DNA from: Arthrobacter sp. | GTDB lineage: Bacteria; Actinomycetota; Actinomycetes; Actinomycetales; Micrococcaceae | Reading direction: 5' to 3' | DNA: 64,000 bases | Assembly: GCA_031178585.1 (NCBI GenBank) | Contig: JAPSIT010000001.1 | Coordinates: 11,491-75,490, forward strand | Shown here: one piece after another, positions 37,468 to 47,174 of the stretch | Layout: every line of letters starts with the position of its first letter | Numbering within the stretch: position 1 is the stretch's first letter | Program-made: the position numbers and the translations under genes | Notes under the pieces: generated by a model | The model's database searches: none | What the model saw: the letters and a program-made list of their open reading frames with translations, nothing else | Told to the model about the DNA's origin: nothing

Positions 37468-38694
37468 TCAGAGCGGATACTGCCCTCCTGCGCCCCGGAT
37501 TGCTGCCCGGACATCTGCGGCCAAGTCCCCTGCCGGGGACACCACCACCTCGTCCAGATCCAGCCATTGGGCCATCAGCTGCAGCTCGGCGGCGAGTTCG
37601 ACGGCGGTGTCCGCCGGGGCGTCCGGCTCACCGAAGCACGCCTTAGCCAGGAGCTTGCCTCCGGCACGGTCAGCCTTCAGGTCCACCCTGGCCACGAGGC
37701 GGTCCCGCAGCAGGAACGGCAGGACGTAGTAGCCGAACCGGCGTTTGGGTGCGGGGGTGTAGATCTCAATCCTGTAGCGGAAGCCAAAAAGCTCCTCCAG
37801 CCTGCGGCGTTCAAAGACCAGGGAATCGAACGGGCTGAGCAGGGCCCTGCCTGTTGCGGCCCTCGGCAGCCGGGCATCGGCGTGGCGGAACAGTTTCCGG
37901 TCCCAACCCCGGACGGAGACTGGCTCGAGCCGGCCGCTGTCCACGAGATTCTGGACGGACACGGCCGCTGCTTTGATCGGTGTCCGGAAGTAGTCGGCAA
38001 AACACCGCACGGTACCAATTCCGTGAGCCTGGGCCGCCGCTTCGATGAGCCGGTCCAGGGCTGCCTGAGGCTCCGGTTCCGCGGTCAGTGCCACGTCCGG
38101 CAGCACATCTTTCAGCAGGGCGTACCGGCGTTCGAACTGGTCCGTCCGGGACGCACACGAGACGGCGCCTTCTTCAAACAGATGTTCCAGGACGCGCTTT
38201 ACTGCATTCCAGTTCCAGCCCCAGTTGACGTGTTGACGGTCTTCCACGTGGCCGATGGCGGCTGTCAGTTCGGCGGCCGTCAGCGGTTTCCCGGGGGCCA
38301 GGGCGTCAAGTATCAGGCGGGTAACGCCGGCGCGCAGGCCAGGGTCCATCGCTGAAGCTCCGACCCAGGCGCGTTTCTGCCACGCGACCAGGTCCTGGAA
38401 ATGCTCGGGGCGTATGAAGCTTGCCTCGTGGGCCCAATACTCCAGCATCCGTCTGGGATGGCGGCCCGCCATCTGCTTCAGAATGGCGCGGTCGTAGTTG
38501 CCGAGGCGGGAGAAAAATGGAAGGAAGTGGCTCCGCGCCAGGACATTGACCGAGTCGATCTGGACGAGCTGGATGCGGGCAAAGGTCCGGCCCACCGTCC
38601 GTGAAGTCACAGGTCCGGTGGGCCGTCCTTTGTCCAGTCCCTGGGCTGCCAGGGCGATCCGCCGGGCCTGTGACAGGCTCAGCGTTGTGCCCAT
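37468..38694 (-). CDS. Winged-helix DNA glycosylase, YcaQ/AlkX (HTH_42) family
   Basis: A 408-residue protein. The N-terminal LSLSQARRIALAAQGL and LVQIDSVNVLARSHFLPFFSRLG (about 42-65) are signatures of the YcaQ-like crosslink-repair glycosylase family; Q-x-D in QID lies at the expected catalytic position. YWAHEASFI and WNWNAVKRVLEHLFEEGAV follow, the latter a winged-helix element. Characterised members unhook interstrand crosslinks or alkylated bases. It lies 29 bases after hpf and 84 before secA on the minus strand. ATG 38694 has an AAAGGG ribosome site. Confidence 0.85.
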   Translation of the reverse strand: MGTTLSLSQARRIALAAQGLDKGRPTGPVTSRTVGRTFARIQLVQIDSVNVLARSHFLPFFSRLGNYDRAILKQMAGRHPRRMLEYWAHEASFIRPEHFQDLVAWQKRAWVGASAMDPGLRAGVTRLILDALAPGKPLTAAELTAAIGHVEDRQHVNWGWNWNAVKRVLEHLFEEGAVSCASRTDQFERRYALLKDVLPDVALTAEPEPQAALDRLIEAAAQAHGIGTVRCFADYFRTPIKAAAVSVQNLVDSGRLEPVSVRGWDRKLFRHADARLPRAATGRALLSPFDSLVFERRRLEELFGFRYRIEIYTPAPKRRFGYYVLPFLLRDRLVARVDLKADRAGGKLLAKACFGEPDAPADTAVELAAELQLMAQWLDLDEVVVSPAGDLAADVRAAIRGAGGQYPL

Positions 38695-38723
38695 GTCAGC
38701 CCTTTCGTGGTTAGGGCTCCATC

Positions 38724-39449
38724 CTAGGCGGTCGCTGCCGCATCATTGGAGCGGTAGGCGAGGATTTTCTCCTCGTACGTGTTCTCGCCGGGCTCGCAGT
38801 AGTGGTCCAGGGTGATGACGCCGTACGTCCAGCCCCGGCGCCGGTACACAACAGAGGGCGCATTCGTGTCCTTGTCCACGAAGAGATAGAAGTCGTGCCC
38901 AATGAGTTCCATATTGTCCACGGCGTCGTCCAGGGAAAGGGAGGTAGCCGGGAAAACTTTGCGGCGGATGAGAACCGGAGAATCTCCGGCAGGAATGTCA
39001 TTGTCGACGTCGTACGGCGACTTTTCAGCTGGTTCCGGAGCAGGCTGGGTGTGGTTGCTCGCTTCTACGTAGATCGGCTGGTTGGAGCTCGCCGGCTCCA
39101 GGGTTGCGGTTGCCTCGCGCACTGCCTTGGGCGTGTGCCGCCCGTGATGGACCTTCTTGCGGTCCTTCGCCCTGCGGAGCCGCTCGAGCAGCTTGTTGTA
39201 GGCGAGGTCGAACGCGGCGAACTTGTCTGCGGCGCTTGCTTCGGCACGGATCACGGGGCCTCGGCCCAGGACTGTCACTTCCACTGTGAGCTGGTCACCG
39301 GTCTGCCGTGCATTTGTTTCCTTCGAAACCTTTGCGTCGACCCTCTGGACCTTGTCCCCAAGCGATTCGATCTTCGAGATCTTCTCGCCGGCGTATTCGC
39401 GGAATCGGTCCGAGACCGTCAGATTTCGTCCGCTGATCATGAACTCCAT
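38724..39449 (-). CDS. hpf: Ribosome hibernation-promoting factor, long form
   Basis: A 241-residue long HPF that dimerises 70S ribosomes in slow growth. The N-terminal S30AE domain (about 1-105) opens with MEFMISGRNLTVSDRFREYA and contains FDLAYNKLLERLRRAKDRKK; a linker leads to the C-terminal dimerisation domain (about 180-241) with VIRRK-like FPATSLSLDDAVDNMELIGHDF in pieces and YGVITL. ATG 39449 is chosen for GGAGG five bases upstream; the frame runs to 39488 without support. The AT-rich 170-bp gap before it probably holds its promoter. Confidence 0.95.
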   Translation of the reverse strand: MEFMISGRNLTVSDRFREYAGEKISKIESLGDKVQRVDAKVSKETNARQTGDQLTVEVTVLGRGPVIRAEASAADKFAAFDLAYNKLLERLRRAKDRKKVHHGRHTPKAVREATATLEPASSNQPIYVEASNHTQPAPEPAEKSPYDVDNDIPAGDSPVLIRRKVFPATSLSLDDAVDNMELIGHDFYLFVDKDTNAPSVVYRRRGWTYGVITLDHYCEPGENTYEEKILAYRSNDAAATA

Positions 39450-39619
39450 GGTGCCCTCCAAATGACTTCGGTGACACGACGGCGGCACTTCCGGGGACGA
39501 TCTGATGACAGTCGAGCCCCTTTCCGAGCCGCTATCGAAAGGTACAACTGATCTTGGTACCCATATCCGACGTTAGTTCATAGCAACGAGTTATTCATCC
39601 TTTCGCAGTTTATTTTTTT

Positions 39620-40543
39620 CTATGTCTCAGGTAACCGGCTGACGCTCCCAGGCGGGGCCTCAGGAGGCGCGGCGCCGGGTGCACGCGTGGCAGCCAAAAC
39701 CACGGCGCCTCGCACCACGGCCCCCGCCTGGTGCAGTGCCCGGGCAGCCTCCGCGAGTGTCGAGCCGGTGGTGAGGACATCGTCGATAATGATGCAGGGA
39801 CGCCCGGCAAGCCCGGCCGCGCCTGCTCCCCGAACGGCCCGCATGGAACCGCTGACCCGGCGCACGCGGTCCCCTCGTCCGAGCCCTTTCTGGCCCCCCG
39901 GACCGCCGCCTCCAGCCGTTGAGGGGGCCCGGACCTTCCGCAGCACATCGTGGCACTTCATGCCGCCGAGCGCGGGGTCGTGCCGGAGGCGGGTGAGCAG
40001 CAGGTGCACCGGACTGAACCCCCGTTTCCTGTATGCGCTGCCGCTGCTAGGCACTGGTACGAGCCAGATCTCGCGGCTGCACGTGCCGGTGGCCGCAAGT
40101 ACGGCTTTCCCCATCGCCTTGCCCAGCGCGGCGCCGAGCGGGCCCTGACCGTGCCGTTTGAAGGAAAGGACCGACTGCGCGAGTTCCTCACGGTAGATCC
40201 CCGCCGCCACCACGGGGAGCAGGACGGACCCGTCACTGCCCATCAAGGCCGGAGCTGCGGACTCCGCCCGGAAGGGCCGCCTCGTCAGGAGCCGGACCTG
40301 ACGCTCACAGCCGGCGCAGATGGCCCTGTCCTCCCTGCCGCAGCAGACGCATTCAACAGGTACGGCCAGCGCCAGAACTTCCGACAGCGCATTGGTCAGG
40401 ACATCGACCGCCCGCAGCCACGGCCGCGCGTGTTCAAGCCGGTGTTTCGCGGCCCTCAGCGGCTGGGGATGCAGATCCGGGTCCCCGGCAGCAGCCGGGG
40501 CGGGTGGCCCCCCGCGGACGGCTTCCGTACGCTGTGACCTCAC
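39620..40543 (-). CDS. ComF family protein (phosphoribosyltransferase-like)
   Basis: A 307-residue protein. A zinc-ribbon-like pair CVCCGREDRAICAGC near 65-80 is followed by a phosphoribosyltransferase fold with VPVPSSGSAYRKRGFSPVHLL and the PRPP loop IIIDDVLTTGST near 255. This is the ComF/GntX layout; ComFC assists uptake of single-stranded DNA in competent bacteria, but many actinobacterial members are uncharacterised. A Gly-rich insert (GGGGPGGQKG) precedes the PRPP loop. GTG 40543 has no clear ribosome site, so the true start may be further downstream. It follows lpqB by 123 bases. Confidence 0.85.
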   Translation of the reverse strand: MRSQRTEAVRGGPPAPAAAGDPDLHPQPLRAAKHRLEHARPWLRAVDVLTNALSEVLALAVPVECVCCGREDRAICAGCERQVRLLTRRPFRAESAAPALMGSDGSVLLPVVAAGIYREELAQSVLSFKRHGQGPLGAALGKAMGKAVLAATGTCSREIWLVPVPSSGSAYRKRGFSPVHLLLTRLRHDPALGGMKCHDVLRKVRAPSTAGGGGPGGQKGLGRGDRVRRVSGSMRAVRGAGAAGLAGRPCIIIDDVLTTGSTLAEAARALHQAGAVVRGAVVLAATRAPGAAPPEAPPGSVSRLPET

Positions 40544-40593
40544 GCAGCAAGCATTCCGCAGAGGTCACCGCCCTGAAAGGAGCCCACCGGGGT

Positions 40594-40623
40594 TATGTGG
40601 AGAAACCGGCGTATGTGGAGAAA
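40594..40623. repeat. 18-bp-spaced direct repeat with DnaA-box-like 9-mers
   Basis: TATGTGGAGAAA occurs at 40594-40605 and 40612-40623. On the minus strand each contains TTCTCCACA, which fits the actinobacterial DnaA-box form TT(G/C)TCCACA. Both boxes point the same way in the gap between lpqB and comF, upstream of comF. They could be DnaA titration or regulatory sites. Confidence 0.5.
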
Positions 40624-40666
40624 GCGGGTCGTGTAGTTGAAACCCGGGACATCGCGAATAACCGGG

Positions 40667-42376
40667 TCAGCCGGGAAAGGATGGATCCGTTGGTCCCTTG
40701 AGCTGCGGCGACCAACCGTTGCCCAGCCTCTGGAAGATGCCGTCCGCCGACTGCGCATAGATCTCCTCAGGTCCGTTACCGGCGCTGAGTGCCACCAGTC
40801 CGGGCCACGGCGCCAGCTTCTGCGGTTGGGTCGAGGCCAGGGAGATCAGCTCAGGAGCGACGTTGGCGGACGCTGCACCCCTCATGACCGCCACAGTCGT
40901 GTCATTGACCCAGACACCCTGGTTGGGGCTGCCGGTAGCTTGGAGCGTGATCGGCGCGGTCAGTTCCTTTGGCGTGCCGTCGGCACTTCGGATGATCCCG
41001 GCCACTTGAACCCGCGTTGATCCGTTCTGTTCGGAAATCACCAATGCCCTGACGCCCTCGCGGGAAACCCGGAAATCCTTGACGGTACGTCCTGCAAGCC
41101 ACGATGGCGTCAGCGTCACCGATGGCACCGTGGCACCCGGCGCTATGCCGGTGGGACGAAAGGCGGAGACCTCGGTAACTCCCTGTGCTCCGGGTCCCGC
41201 CGTCCAGACCCAGTCACGCAGGCCGAAGGAGGGGTGGGTCAGCGAGCTCCTCGTGACCAGTGCACGCGGAGGCTGCCCGGGAACCAAGGAATAGAGCGTG
41301 CCCCGGCCAGCCAAAAAAGCCACCGACTGCGACACGGGCGATTCGGCAGGCAAGCGGGGCTTCAGGCCGGCGACGGACTGCATGTCCGGCAGCGGTGAAA
41401 TCCGGTTGTTCTCGTACCGCACGAGCTCGTTCTTGTGGACAGCGATCTGGCGCGCCGGAACATTCCTGTTCTGGACCGGCGGCAGCACCGATCCGTTGTC
41501 CTCAACCCGCACCAGATCCTGGTCGGCTCTCAGCTCCACGTTAATAACGTCGGGCTGGCTGCGGAACGTGAGGGCCAGCTGGGTCTGCATCCGCAGCCGG
41601 TCCTCGGTGGAGGCTTCTGTGAGTTCCTTGGCGGACAAATCCACCTGCGCGGCCCCGGACACGACGGGCACTGACTCCCTCGCCAGCTTCACCCCGGACG
41701 GGAAGGCGCTGACCACGGCACCCTTGAGGTACGGAGCCGGCCCGGCCAGCAGGGCACTCGTCATTGACTTGACGGTTTTCTTCTTGATGAACCAGCGCAC
41801 ATCCGGAACGGCGTAGGTGAACGTGGGATCGTAGAAGTAGATCGGATAGGCGCCGTAGATGACCTTGAACGTTTCTTCCGGAATGGCAGTGCCGTCGGGG
41901 AGCTTGGAGATCCGCCATTCCCCGTCGACCTGGACCAGGGTGACGGGGATGCTCTCCTTGGTTCCTTCCGGCATCTGGGTGGCCACGCCGTCGGCATCCA
42001 CAGAGTAAGCAACATCGAGTTCATAGTTGAAGACACCCTCGACGCCGGTCTTCACCACTCGTTCGGAGCGGAAGACCAGCGTCCGCTGGTCCGGCTTCCA
42101 GGCAACCGATGAAGCTTGCGTGAGATACTGTCGCGCCACGGCATAGTCATCCTCATAGCCGCTTCCAGCCAGATAGAAGTCTTCAATGACCGCTTCAGGA
42201 CCGGCCCCGGTGCGTGGCGCTACAGGAAAGAACACGGGAGCGTTGGGATTCCCTGCGCTCTCGTCGGTGCTCTTTCCCACAGGCCCCGACCGGGGAATTT
42301 GTGCACAGGAGGCGACGAACAAAAGCACGACGGCGACGATTGCCGCCGCGATGGCCCCCGGCCTCGTGTGCCTCAT
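40667..42376 (-). CDS. lpqB: Lipoprotein LpqB
   Basis: A 569-residue lipoprotein. A basic start, a hydrophobic stretch and the lipobox VASC (cysteine at about 24) direct it to the outer face of the membrane. A GerMN-like domain lies near 190-300 ([26 protein letters not shown]), then a beta-propeller-like C-terminal half. LpqB interacts with the sensor domain of MtrB and tunes MtrA phosphorylation in mycobacteria. The four-base ATGA overlap with mtrB shows coupling. Confidence 0.95.
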   Translation of the reverse strand: MRHTRPGAIAAAIVAVVLLFVASCAQIPRSGPVGKSTDESAGNPNAPVFFPVAPRTGAGPEAVIEDFYLAGSGYEDDYAVARQYLTQASSVAWKPDQRTLVFRSERVVKTGVEGVFNYELDVAYSVDADGVATQMPEGTKESIPVTLVQVDGEWRISKLPDGTAIPEETFKVIYGAYPIYFYDPTFTYAVPDVRWFIKKKTVKSMTSALLAGPAPYLKGAVVSAFPSGVKLARESVPVVSGAAQVDLSAKELTEASTEDRLRMQTQLALTFRSQPDVINVELRADQDLVRVEDNGSVLPPVQNRNVPARQIAVHKNELVRYENNRISPLPDMQSVAGLKPRLPAESPVSQSVAFLAGRGTLYSLVPGQPPRALVTRSSLTHPSFGLRDWVWTAGPGAQGVTEVSAFRPTGIAPGATVPSVTLTPSWLAGRTVKDFRVSREGVRALVISEQNGSTRVQVAGIIRSADGTPKELTAPITLQATGSPNQGVWVNDTTVAVMRGAASANVAPELISLASTQPQKLAPWPGLVALSAGNGPEEIYAQSADGIFQRLGNGWSPQLKGPTDPSFPG

Positions 42377-44463
42377 GGCCTGTCCCCTGTCGCCGCTGTT
42401 TCGTGCTCCGCACCGGTTTCTTGGGCAGTTGCAGCTTCAGGTGCCCTCACAGGCTCATCGGCAGCACCGGGAACTGCATTGTTATCCGGGACCGCACTGC
42501 CACCCGGAGCGGAGTCGCCAGCTTTCACCGCTTTGCCAGCAGGCAGCGCACTGTCCCCCAGCACAAGAACGGTGTGCTCGCGGCCGCCAGGCAAGCCAAC
42601 ATCCCCGGGCTCGAGCTGGAGCGGGGACTTCGTGATCGTGCCATCCTGCTTGAGCGGCAGCGTGAGCCGGAAGTTGGAGCCCTCGCCCTTGTTGCCCCAG
42701 GCCTGGAGCCAACCGTTGTGCAGCTTGGTGTCCTCGGTGGCGATGGACAGGCCGAGGCCGCTGCCTCCGGTGGTTCTTGCCCGGGCCGGGTCGGCACGCC
42801 AGAAGCGGTCGAAGACCCGTGCGGCCTCAGCAGGTGTCATGCCGATGCCGTGGTCCCGGACAGTGATGGCCACAGCCGTCTCATTGGAGGCCACCGAGAC
42901 GTTGACCGGTTTTCCTTCCCCGTGCTCCAAGGCGTTGAGCACGAGGTTTCTGAGGATCCTGTCAATACGCCGGGAGTCCACTTCCACCACGATGCTTCCT
43001 TCGGGAGCGTTCAGCGTGACCGGCGAGCCGTATTCCTCGGCTACCGGTGCCGCACCGTCCATGACATGCGTTATCAGCTGCACAATGTCCGTGGGTTCAG
43101 CGTCCAGCATGGCGACGCCGGCGTCGAACCGGGAGATCTCAAGGAGGTCCGCCAGCAGTGACTGGAACCGCTCAACCTGGTTGTACAGCAACTCCGCCGA
43201 CCTCTTGTTGATGGGGTCGAACTCGTCACGGGCGTCGTACAGCACTTCCGCTGCCATGCGGACAGTGGTCAGCGGCGTGCGAAGCTCATGGGAAACATCG
43301 GAGACGAATCGCTGCTGCATTTGGGACAGCGTGGCGAGCTGGGTGATCTGCTCCTGGAGGCTGGCCGCCATGTGGTTGAAGGACGCCCCCAGACGTGCCA
43401 CTTCGTCCTCGCCCTTGACCTCCATGCGCTCCTGCAGCTGCCCTGCGGCAAGCTTCTCGGACACAACGGCAGCGTGACTGACAGGGCTGACGACATTACG
43501 GGTGACGTACCAGGCAATGCCGCCGATCATAATGATCAGCGCGGCGCCGCCCGCCCAGAGGACGTTTTGGATCTCATCCAGGGTTTGCTGGGCTGTGTTC
43601 AGGTCGTAGATCAGGTAAAGCTCGTAAACGGTGCCGTTGAACGTCACCTTGTTGCCCACCGCGATCCCGGGACGGTCCTCAGTGCCCACGGGGAATTCCA
43701 TGGATGCCCAGAACTGCTCCTTGCCGGAATCCTGGACAGCCGAGCGGAGCTCTTCGGGAATGACACTGATGGTCAGCTGGTCGGAGGCCCGCGACTCGAC
43801 CCAGCGGTTGCGTGGCTTAGTCTGTTCGGGCATCGCCTCAAAGACGTAACGGCGCTGGATCACCGATCCCCTGCCCTCAACCGCATTCAGCGTGTCATAG
43901 ACCAGGGTGATCACACTCGACTGGTCGGTGACCTGGGCGCCGTCGAAGGTGTCCTGCACCTGTTTAACGTTGAACCTGGTCTCGGACTCGGCCTGGGTCA
44001 GCCGTTCCTGGAAGAGGTTGTTGGCGATCTGGTTGGACAGGTACGCCCCGACGATCGCAAACGAACTCATCGACAGCAGCAGAGTGGTCAGGACCGTCCG
44101 GAACTGCAGAGAACGGCGCCACCTGCGCTGGAGGGAGTACAGCAGGTACCGGATGCCGGGAAAGACCTTGTCCAGCCCGATTCGTACAAGGCGCAGGACG
44201 CGCAGCGAAACAATCAGGGCGCGCCGCCGCCAGATCCGCGTCCGGTGCGCCAGCCGTGCGAAGACGGAAGCGATGGCGTCGGTGTGTTCCGGCACGGGTC
44301 GTCCACCTGTTCCTGGCTGACTGCCGGAGGCGCGTTGTGGCGCGGAGGTGTGCTGTTCGCCGGACGCCTGCTGCGCCTCCGGCGCAGCGGTCACAGGCCC
44401 TTTAGGGGCCTCAGAGGGGTTCTGGCCCTGATGCTCAGGAACCTGCTTTATACCCGACACCAC
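42373..44463 (-). CDS. mtrB: Sensor histidine kinase MtrB
   Basis: A 696-residue membrane kinase. Two membrane segments (about 120-140 and 300-320) bracket an extracytoplasmic domain; HAMP, HisKA with [14 protein letters not shown] (histidine near 391) and the ATPase domain with [12 protein letters not shown] and GSGLGLSIA follow. It phosphorylates MtrA to control cell-wall metabolism and osmotic response. The reading from 44463 overlaps mtrA by 29 bases and gives a long disordered N-terminus; GTG 44394 is an alternative with no overlap. A low-complexity Ala/Pro/Gly tail of about 90 residues follows the ATPase domain. Confidence 0.95.
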   Translation of the reverse strand: MVSGIKQVPEHQGQNPSEAPKGPVTAAPEAQQASGEQHTSAPQRASGSQPGTGGRPVPEHTDAIASVFARLAHRTRIWRRRALIVSLRVLRLVRIGLDKVFPGIRYLLYSLQRRWRRSLQFRTVLTTLLLSMSSFAIVGAYLSNQIANNLFQERLTQAESETRFNVKQVQDTFDGAQVTDQSSVITLVYDTLNAVEGRGSVIQRRYVFEAMPEQTKPRNRWVESRASDQLTISVIPEELRSAVQDSGKEQFWASMEFPVGTEDRPGIAVGNKVTFNGTVYELYLIYDLNTAQQTLDEIQNVLWAGGAALIIMIGGIAWYVTRNVVSPVSHAAVVSEKLAAGQLQERMEVKGEDEVARLGASFNHMAASLQEQITQLATLSQMQQRFVSDVSHELRTPLTTVRMAAEVLYDARDEFDPINKRSAELLYNQVERFQSLLADLLEISRFDAGVAMLDAEPTDIVQLITHVMDGAAPVAEEYGSPVTLNAPEGSIVVEVDSRRIDRILRNLVLNALEHGEGKPVNVSVASNETAVAITVRDHGIGMTPAEAARVFDRFWRADPARARTTGGSGLGLSIATEDTKLHNGWLQAWGNKGEGSNFRLTLPLKQDGTITKSPLQLEPGDVGLPGGREHTVLVLGDSALPAGKAVKAGDSAPGGSAVPDNNAVPGAADEPVRAPEAATAQETGAEHETAATGDRP

Positions 44464-45109
44464 GAACCGTCAATACTACTTCCGGGGCTTCCGGATCACG
44501 TTCTATCTTGGACCTCAGACGCTGGACATGGACGTTGACCAGCCGGGTGTCTGCTGCATGGCGGTAGCCCCAGACCTGCTCCAGCAGCAATTCGCGGGTG
44601 AACACTTGCCACGGTTTACGCGCCAGGGCGACGAGCAGGTCAAACTCCAGCGGGGTCAGGGAGATCCGCTCGTTGCCGCGGCTCACGGCATGGCCCGCGA
44701 CGTCGATGGTAATGTCCGCGATGCGCAGCGTCTCTGGTGCCTTCTGGTCACCGGGACGAAGCCTGGCCCGTACACGGGCGACCAGTTCGGCGGGCTTGAA
44801 GGGTTTGGGCACGTAGTCATCGGCGCCGGATTCCAGGCCACGGACGACGTCGGAGGTATCCGACTTGGCGGTCAACATGACGATGGGCACGTCGGACTCC
44901 GAGCGAATCTGCCGGCATACCTCGATGCCGTCAGTCCCGGGGAGCATCAGGTCCAGCAGGACGAGATCCGGCTTCGACGAACGAAACACGTCCAGGGCCT
45001 GTCCGCCGTCCGCACAAAAGACGGGTTCAAAACCGTCGTTGCGCAGGACAATGCCGATCATCTCCGCGAGCGCCTCGTCATCGTCAACTACCAGAATGCG
45101 TGCCTTCAT
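44435..45109 (-). CDS. mtrA: Response regulator MtrA
   Basis: A 224-residue OmpR-family regulator. The receiver domain has acidic D9-D11, phospho-accepting D53 in LVLLDLMLPG, the conserved threonine in VMLTAKSD and K in VPKPFKP. The C-terminal winged helix has LTPLEFDLLVALARKP, VNVHVQRLRSKIE and [11 protein letters not shown]. MtrA binds promoters of cell-wall hydrolases and, in mycobacteria, affects oriC. It is first in mtrA-mtrB-lpqB and is divergent from the DUF4166 gene. Confidence 0.97.
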   Translation of the reverse strand: MKARILVVDDDEALAEMIGIVLRNDGFEPVFCADGGQALDVFRSSKPDLVLLDLMLPGTDGIEVCRQIRSESDVPIVMLTAKSDTSDVVRGLESGADDYVPKPFKPAELVARVRARLRPGDQKAPETLRIADITIDVAGHAVSRGNERISLTPLEFDLLVALARKPWQVFTRELLLEQVWGYRHAADTRLVNVHVQRLRSKIERDPEAPEVVLTVRGVGYKAGS

Positions 45110-45274
45110 AGTTATATATTCCCTTATTGCCGTTGCTTTGTCTTATTGACCGCAATTCCCGGCATGGCGGCGCCGCGCCTTCTCAAATTGCCCTTTGTGC
45201 TCTGCCATTAGCCCTGAGTGCCGGGGCAGCCCGTTAGGATCACCATGACAGTCCAGCCCATCAGGAGGATTTCA

Positions 45275-46060
45275 ATGACGGTGCCGATATACAAACAGGC
45301 GATGGGCGCAGAGTTCATCCGGCTGCAACCGGAACTGCAGGACTACTTTTCGCTCGCACCGGGTTCAGGTACATACGGCGTGGGCGAGGGTTCTTTCGAT
45401 GTTGTGGGATGCCGGCAATCCTGGCTGCGCCCGCTGCTGCGCCTGACAGCAGGAGAGCAGGCCTTTTTCCCCGAGTATGGCGAACACGTGCCGTTTCGAA
45501 TCGAAAACCATGCGCATCTGGACCCGTTCGGACGTTCCAGCCTCACCGCGCGCCGGGAAATTTTCTTCCCCGGTGCTACCCGGATCTTTCAGGACACCAC
45601 GAGCGTCGCGGCGGATGCCGGCGCCCAGGGTCCCGGCGCGCAGGATCCTGGCGCGGGTCCCGCAGCGGAGGCGGCCCTCGCCGGTTCCGACAGCCAGGCA
45701 CGGCTCGTGGACTACGTCGGCAAACACCGCCGCCTTGTCACGGATTTGAACCTGAGTGCAACGCCAGAGGGCAGGCTGCGTGGAGTCTCCGAAGCGTCAC
45801 GGCTCTTCTTGGGGCCGCTGCGCCTGCCCCTGCCGGAGGCGCTCGACGCCAAGGCTTACGCCGAACAATGGTGGGACGCCGGTGATGGAGGCCGGGGCCG
45901 TCACCGCATCCAGGTGAAAGTGATCCAGCCCCAGATCGGTCTCGTACTGGTCTACGCCGGCAGCTTCGACTACCGCCTGGAACCGTACCCGGGCGGCCGC
46001 TCGACGCCGGGATTCCTCCCGACTTATGCCGCGCCGCACCGCTGGCAGCGGCGCAGCTGA
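45275..46060 (+). CDS. DUF4166 domain protein
   Basis: A 261-residue protein with the DUF4166 pattern: an N-terminal segment with ELQDYFSL, a central PFRIENHAHLDPFGRSSLTARREIFF split by polar loops, and a C-terminal RIQVKVIQPQIGLVLVYAGSFDYRLE. A low-complexity Gly/Ala/Pro-rich linker lies at about 112-135. ATG 45275 has AGGAGG six bases upstream; the frame extends to 45218. There is no signal peptide. The family function is unknown. It is divergent from mtrA and convergent with the MetE-like gene. Confidence 0.78.
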   Translation: MTVPIYKQAMGAEFIRLQPELQDYFSLAPGSGTYGVGEGSFDVVGCRQSWLRPLLRLTAGEQAFFPEYGEHVPFRIENHAHLDPFGRSSLTARREIFFPGATRIFQDTTSVAADAGAQGPGAQDPGAGPAAEAALAGSDSQARLVDYVGKHRRLVTDLNLSATPEGRLRGVSEASRLFLGPLRLPLPEALDAKAYAEQWWDAGDGGRGRHRIQVKVIQPQIGLVLVYAGSFDYRLEPYPGGRSTPGFLPTYAAPHRWQRRS

Positions 46061-46118
46061 CGGCAGTACCCTTCATTCGCTTCCTCAGCAGGCCCCACAG
46101 CGGTTTTGGGGACTGGCT

Positions 46119-47171
46119 TCAGCCCAGCGCCAGCTGGTTGAGTGCGTCGGCGGCGTGGGTCAGCCGTGTCAGTACAGCGGTAGCGTCCGAGGGCGTGAAC
46201 CCTTCCAAGCCTCCAGCGGGGGTAAGCCTGAGCCCACCCAGTGCTTCCGCCGGCAGTCCGAGTTGCCGCCAGGGCCGCCACACGGCTTCGGCAACCGTGT
46301 GGGCTTTGGTCCGTTCAGCCAGGAGATCAGCCGGCTGGTCCACCGCCAAAGCGCCCGCCCAGAGCCGCTTGCCGCTTTCGACAGCCTCGGCGAGCTGCTC
46401 CCACTGGCGCGAGGTGAGCGCCTTCAGGGGAACGGCTACGCCGTCTGCCCCGGCGGCAAGAATCCGGTCAAACGGCGCCTCGATCTCAGGTACGGCAATG
46501 ATGATCTCGGCCGCCCCGGCCCCCCGGAGGGCATCGATGACCACGTGCCAGTGTTCCGTCACTTCCTGGCCCGGGATTGAGCGCAGTGTCCGGTATCCGC
46601 TGGACGTGGGGATGGTGCCGGCAAGCACAGAGGCGATATCCGGTTCATCCAGCTGCACCACGAGTTCGGCCCCTGGTACAGCGCCTGCCACCCGGGCCAG
46701 ATACTCGCCGACGCCGGCAGCGAGGGACGCGGCGATGTCGCGCCGGGCCCCGTAGTCGATGAGGGCGCGCTCCCCGTTGTGCAGGTGGAGACCAGCGGCC
46801 AGGCTGAAGGGGCCTCGCAGCTGGATCTTGAACTGCGGGGCGGAGTTTTCCTCTGAGCCTGCAACGTCAGCCAACACGTTGATGTCCGTAGACAGCGCGG
46901 ACTTGGCCCGGAGGAGGTCGCGGCCCGGGCGGTCCACAATGCGCCAGCCGTGGGGCTGGACGTCAACAGCCATCTCGACGAGCAGCGAGGCCGTCCGCCC
47001 GATGGCATCGGACCCCACTCCCCGGGCGGGCAGCTCCGCCAGGTACGGCAGGTGGGGCCTGCCAAGTTCACCCCGGATGATGCGGGTGGCTTCAACCGGA
47101 TCCTGCCCTGGCCACGGTCCCAGGGCAGTGGCTGTTACCTCCCCCTGCTGCGGGTTGTTTCCTGCAGCCAT
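46119..47171 (-). CDS. MetE C-terminal-like (UROD/MetE) protein lacking cysteines
   Basis: A 350-residue protein with the barrel layout of the cobalamin-independent methionine synthase C-terminal domain. The ATALGPWPGQDP start, FKIQLRGPFSLAAG and LVVQLDEPDIA (the QxDEP motif) are recognisable. However the protein has no cysteine, whereas active MetE uses two cysteines and a histidine to bind catalytic zinc. It is therefore unlikely to be a standard methionine synthase; actinobacterial Rv3015c-type proteins are the closest reading. It follows chorismate mutase by three bases. Confidence 0.72.
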   Translation of the reverse strand: MAAGNNPQQGEVTATALGPWPGQDPVEATRIIRGELGRPHLPYLAELPARGVGSDAIGRTASLLVEMAVDVQPHGWRIVDRPGRDLLRAKSALSTDINVLADVAGSEENSAPQFKIQLRGPFSLAAGLHLHNGERALIDYGARRDIAASLAAGVGEYLARVAGAVPGAELVVQLDEPDIASVLAGTIPTSSGYRTLRSIPGQEVTEHWHVVIDALRGAGAAEIIIAVPEIEAPFDRILAAGADGVAVPLKALTSRQWEQLAEAVESGKRLWAGALAVDQPADLLAERTKAHTVAEAVWRPWRQLGLPAEALGGLRLTPAGGLEGFTPSDATAVLTRLTHAADALNQLALG

Positions 47172-47174
47172 GGC

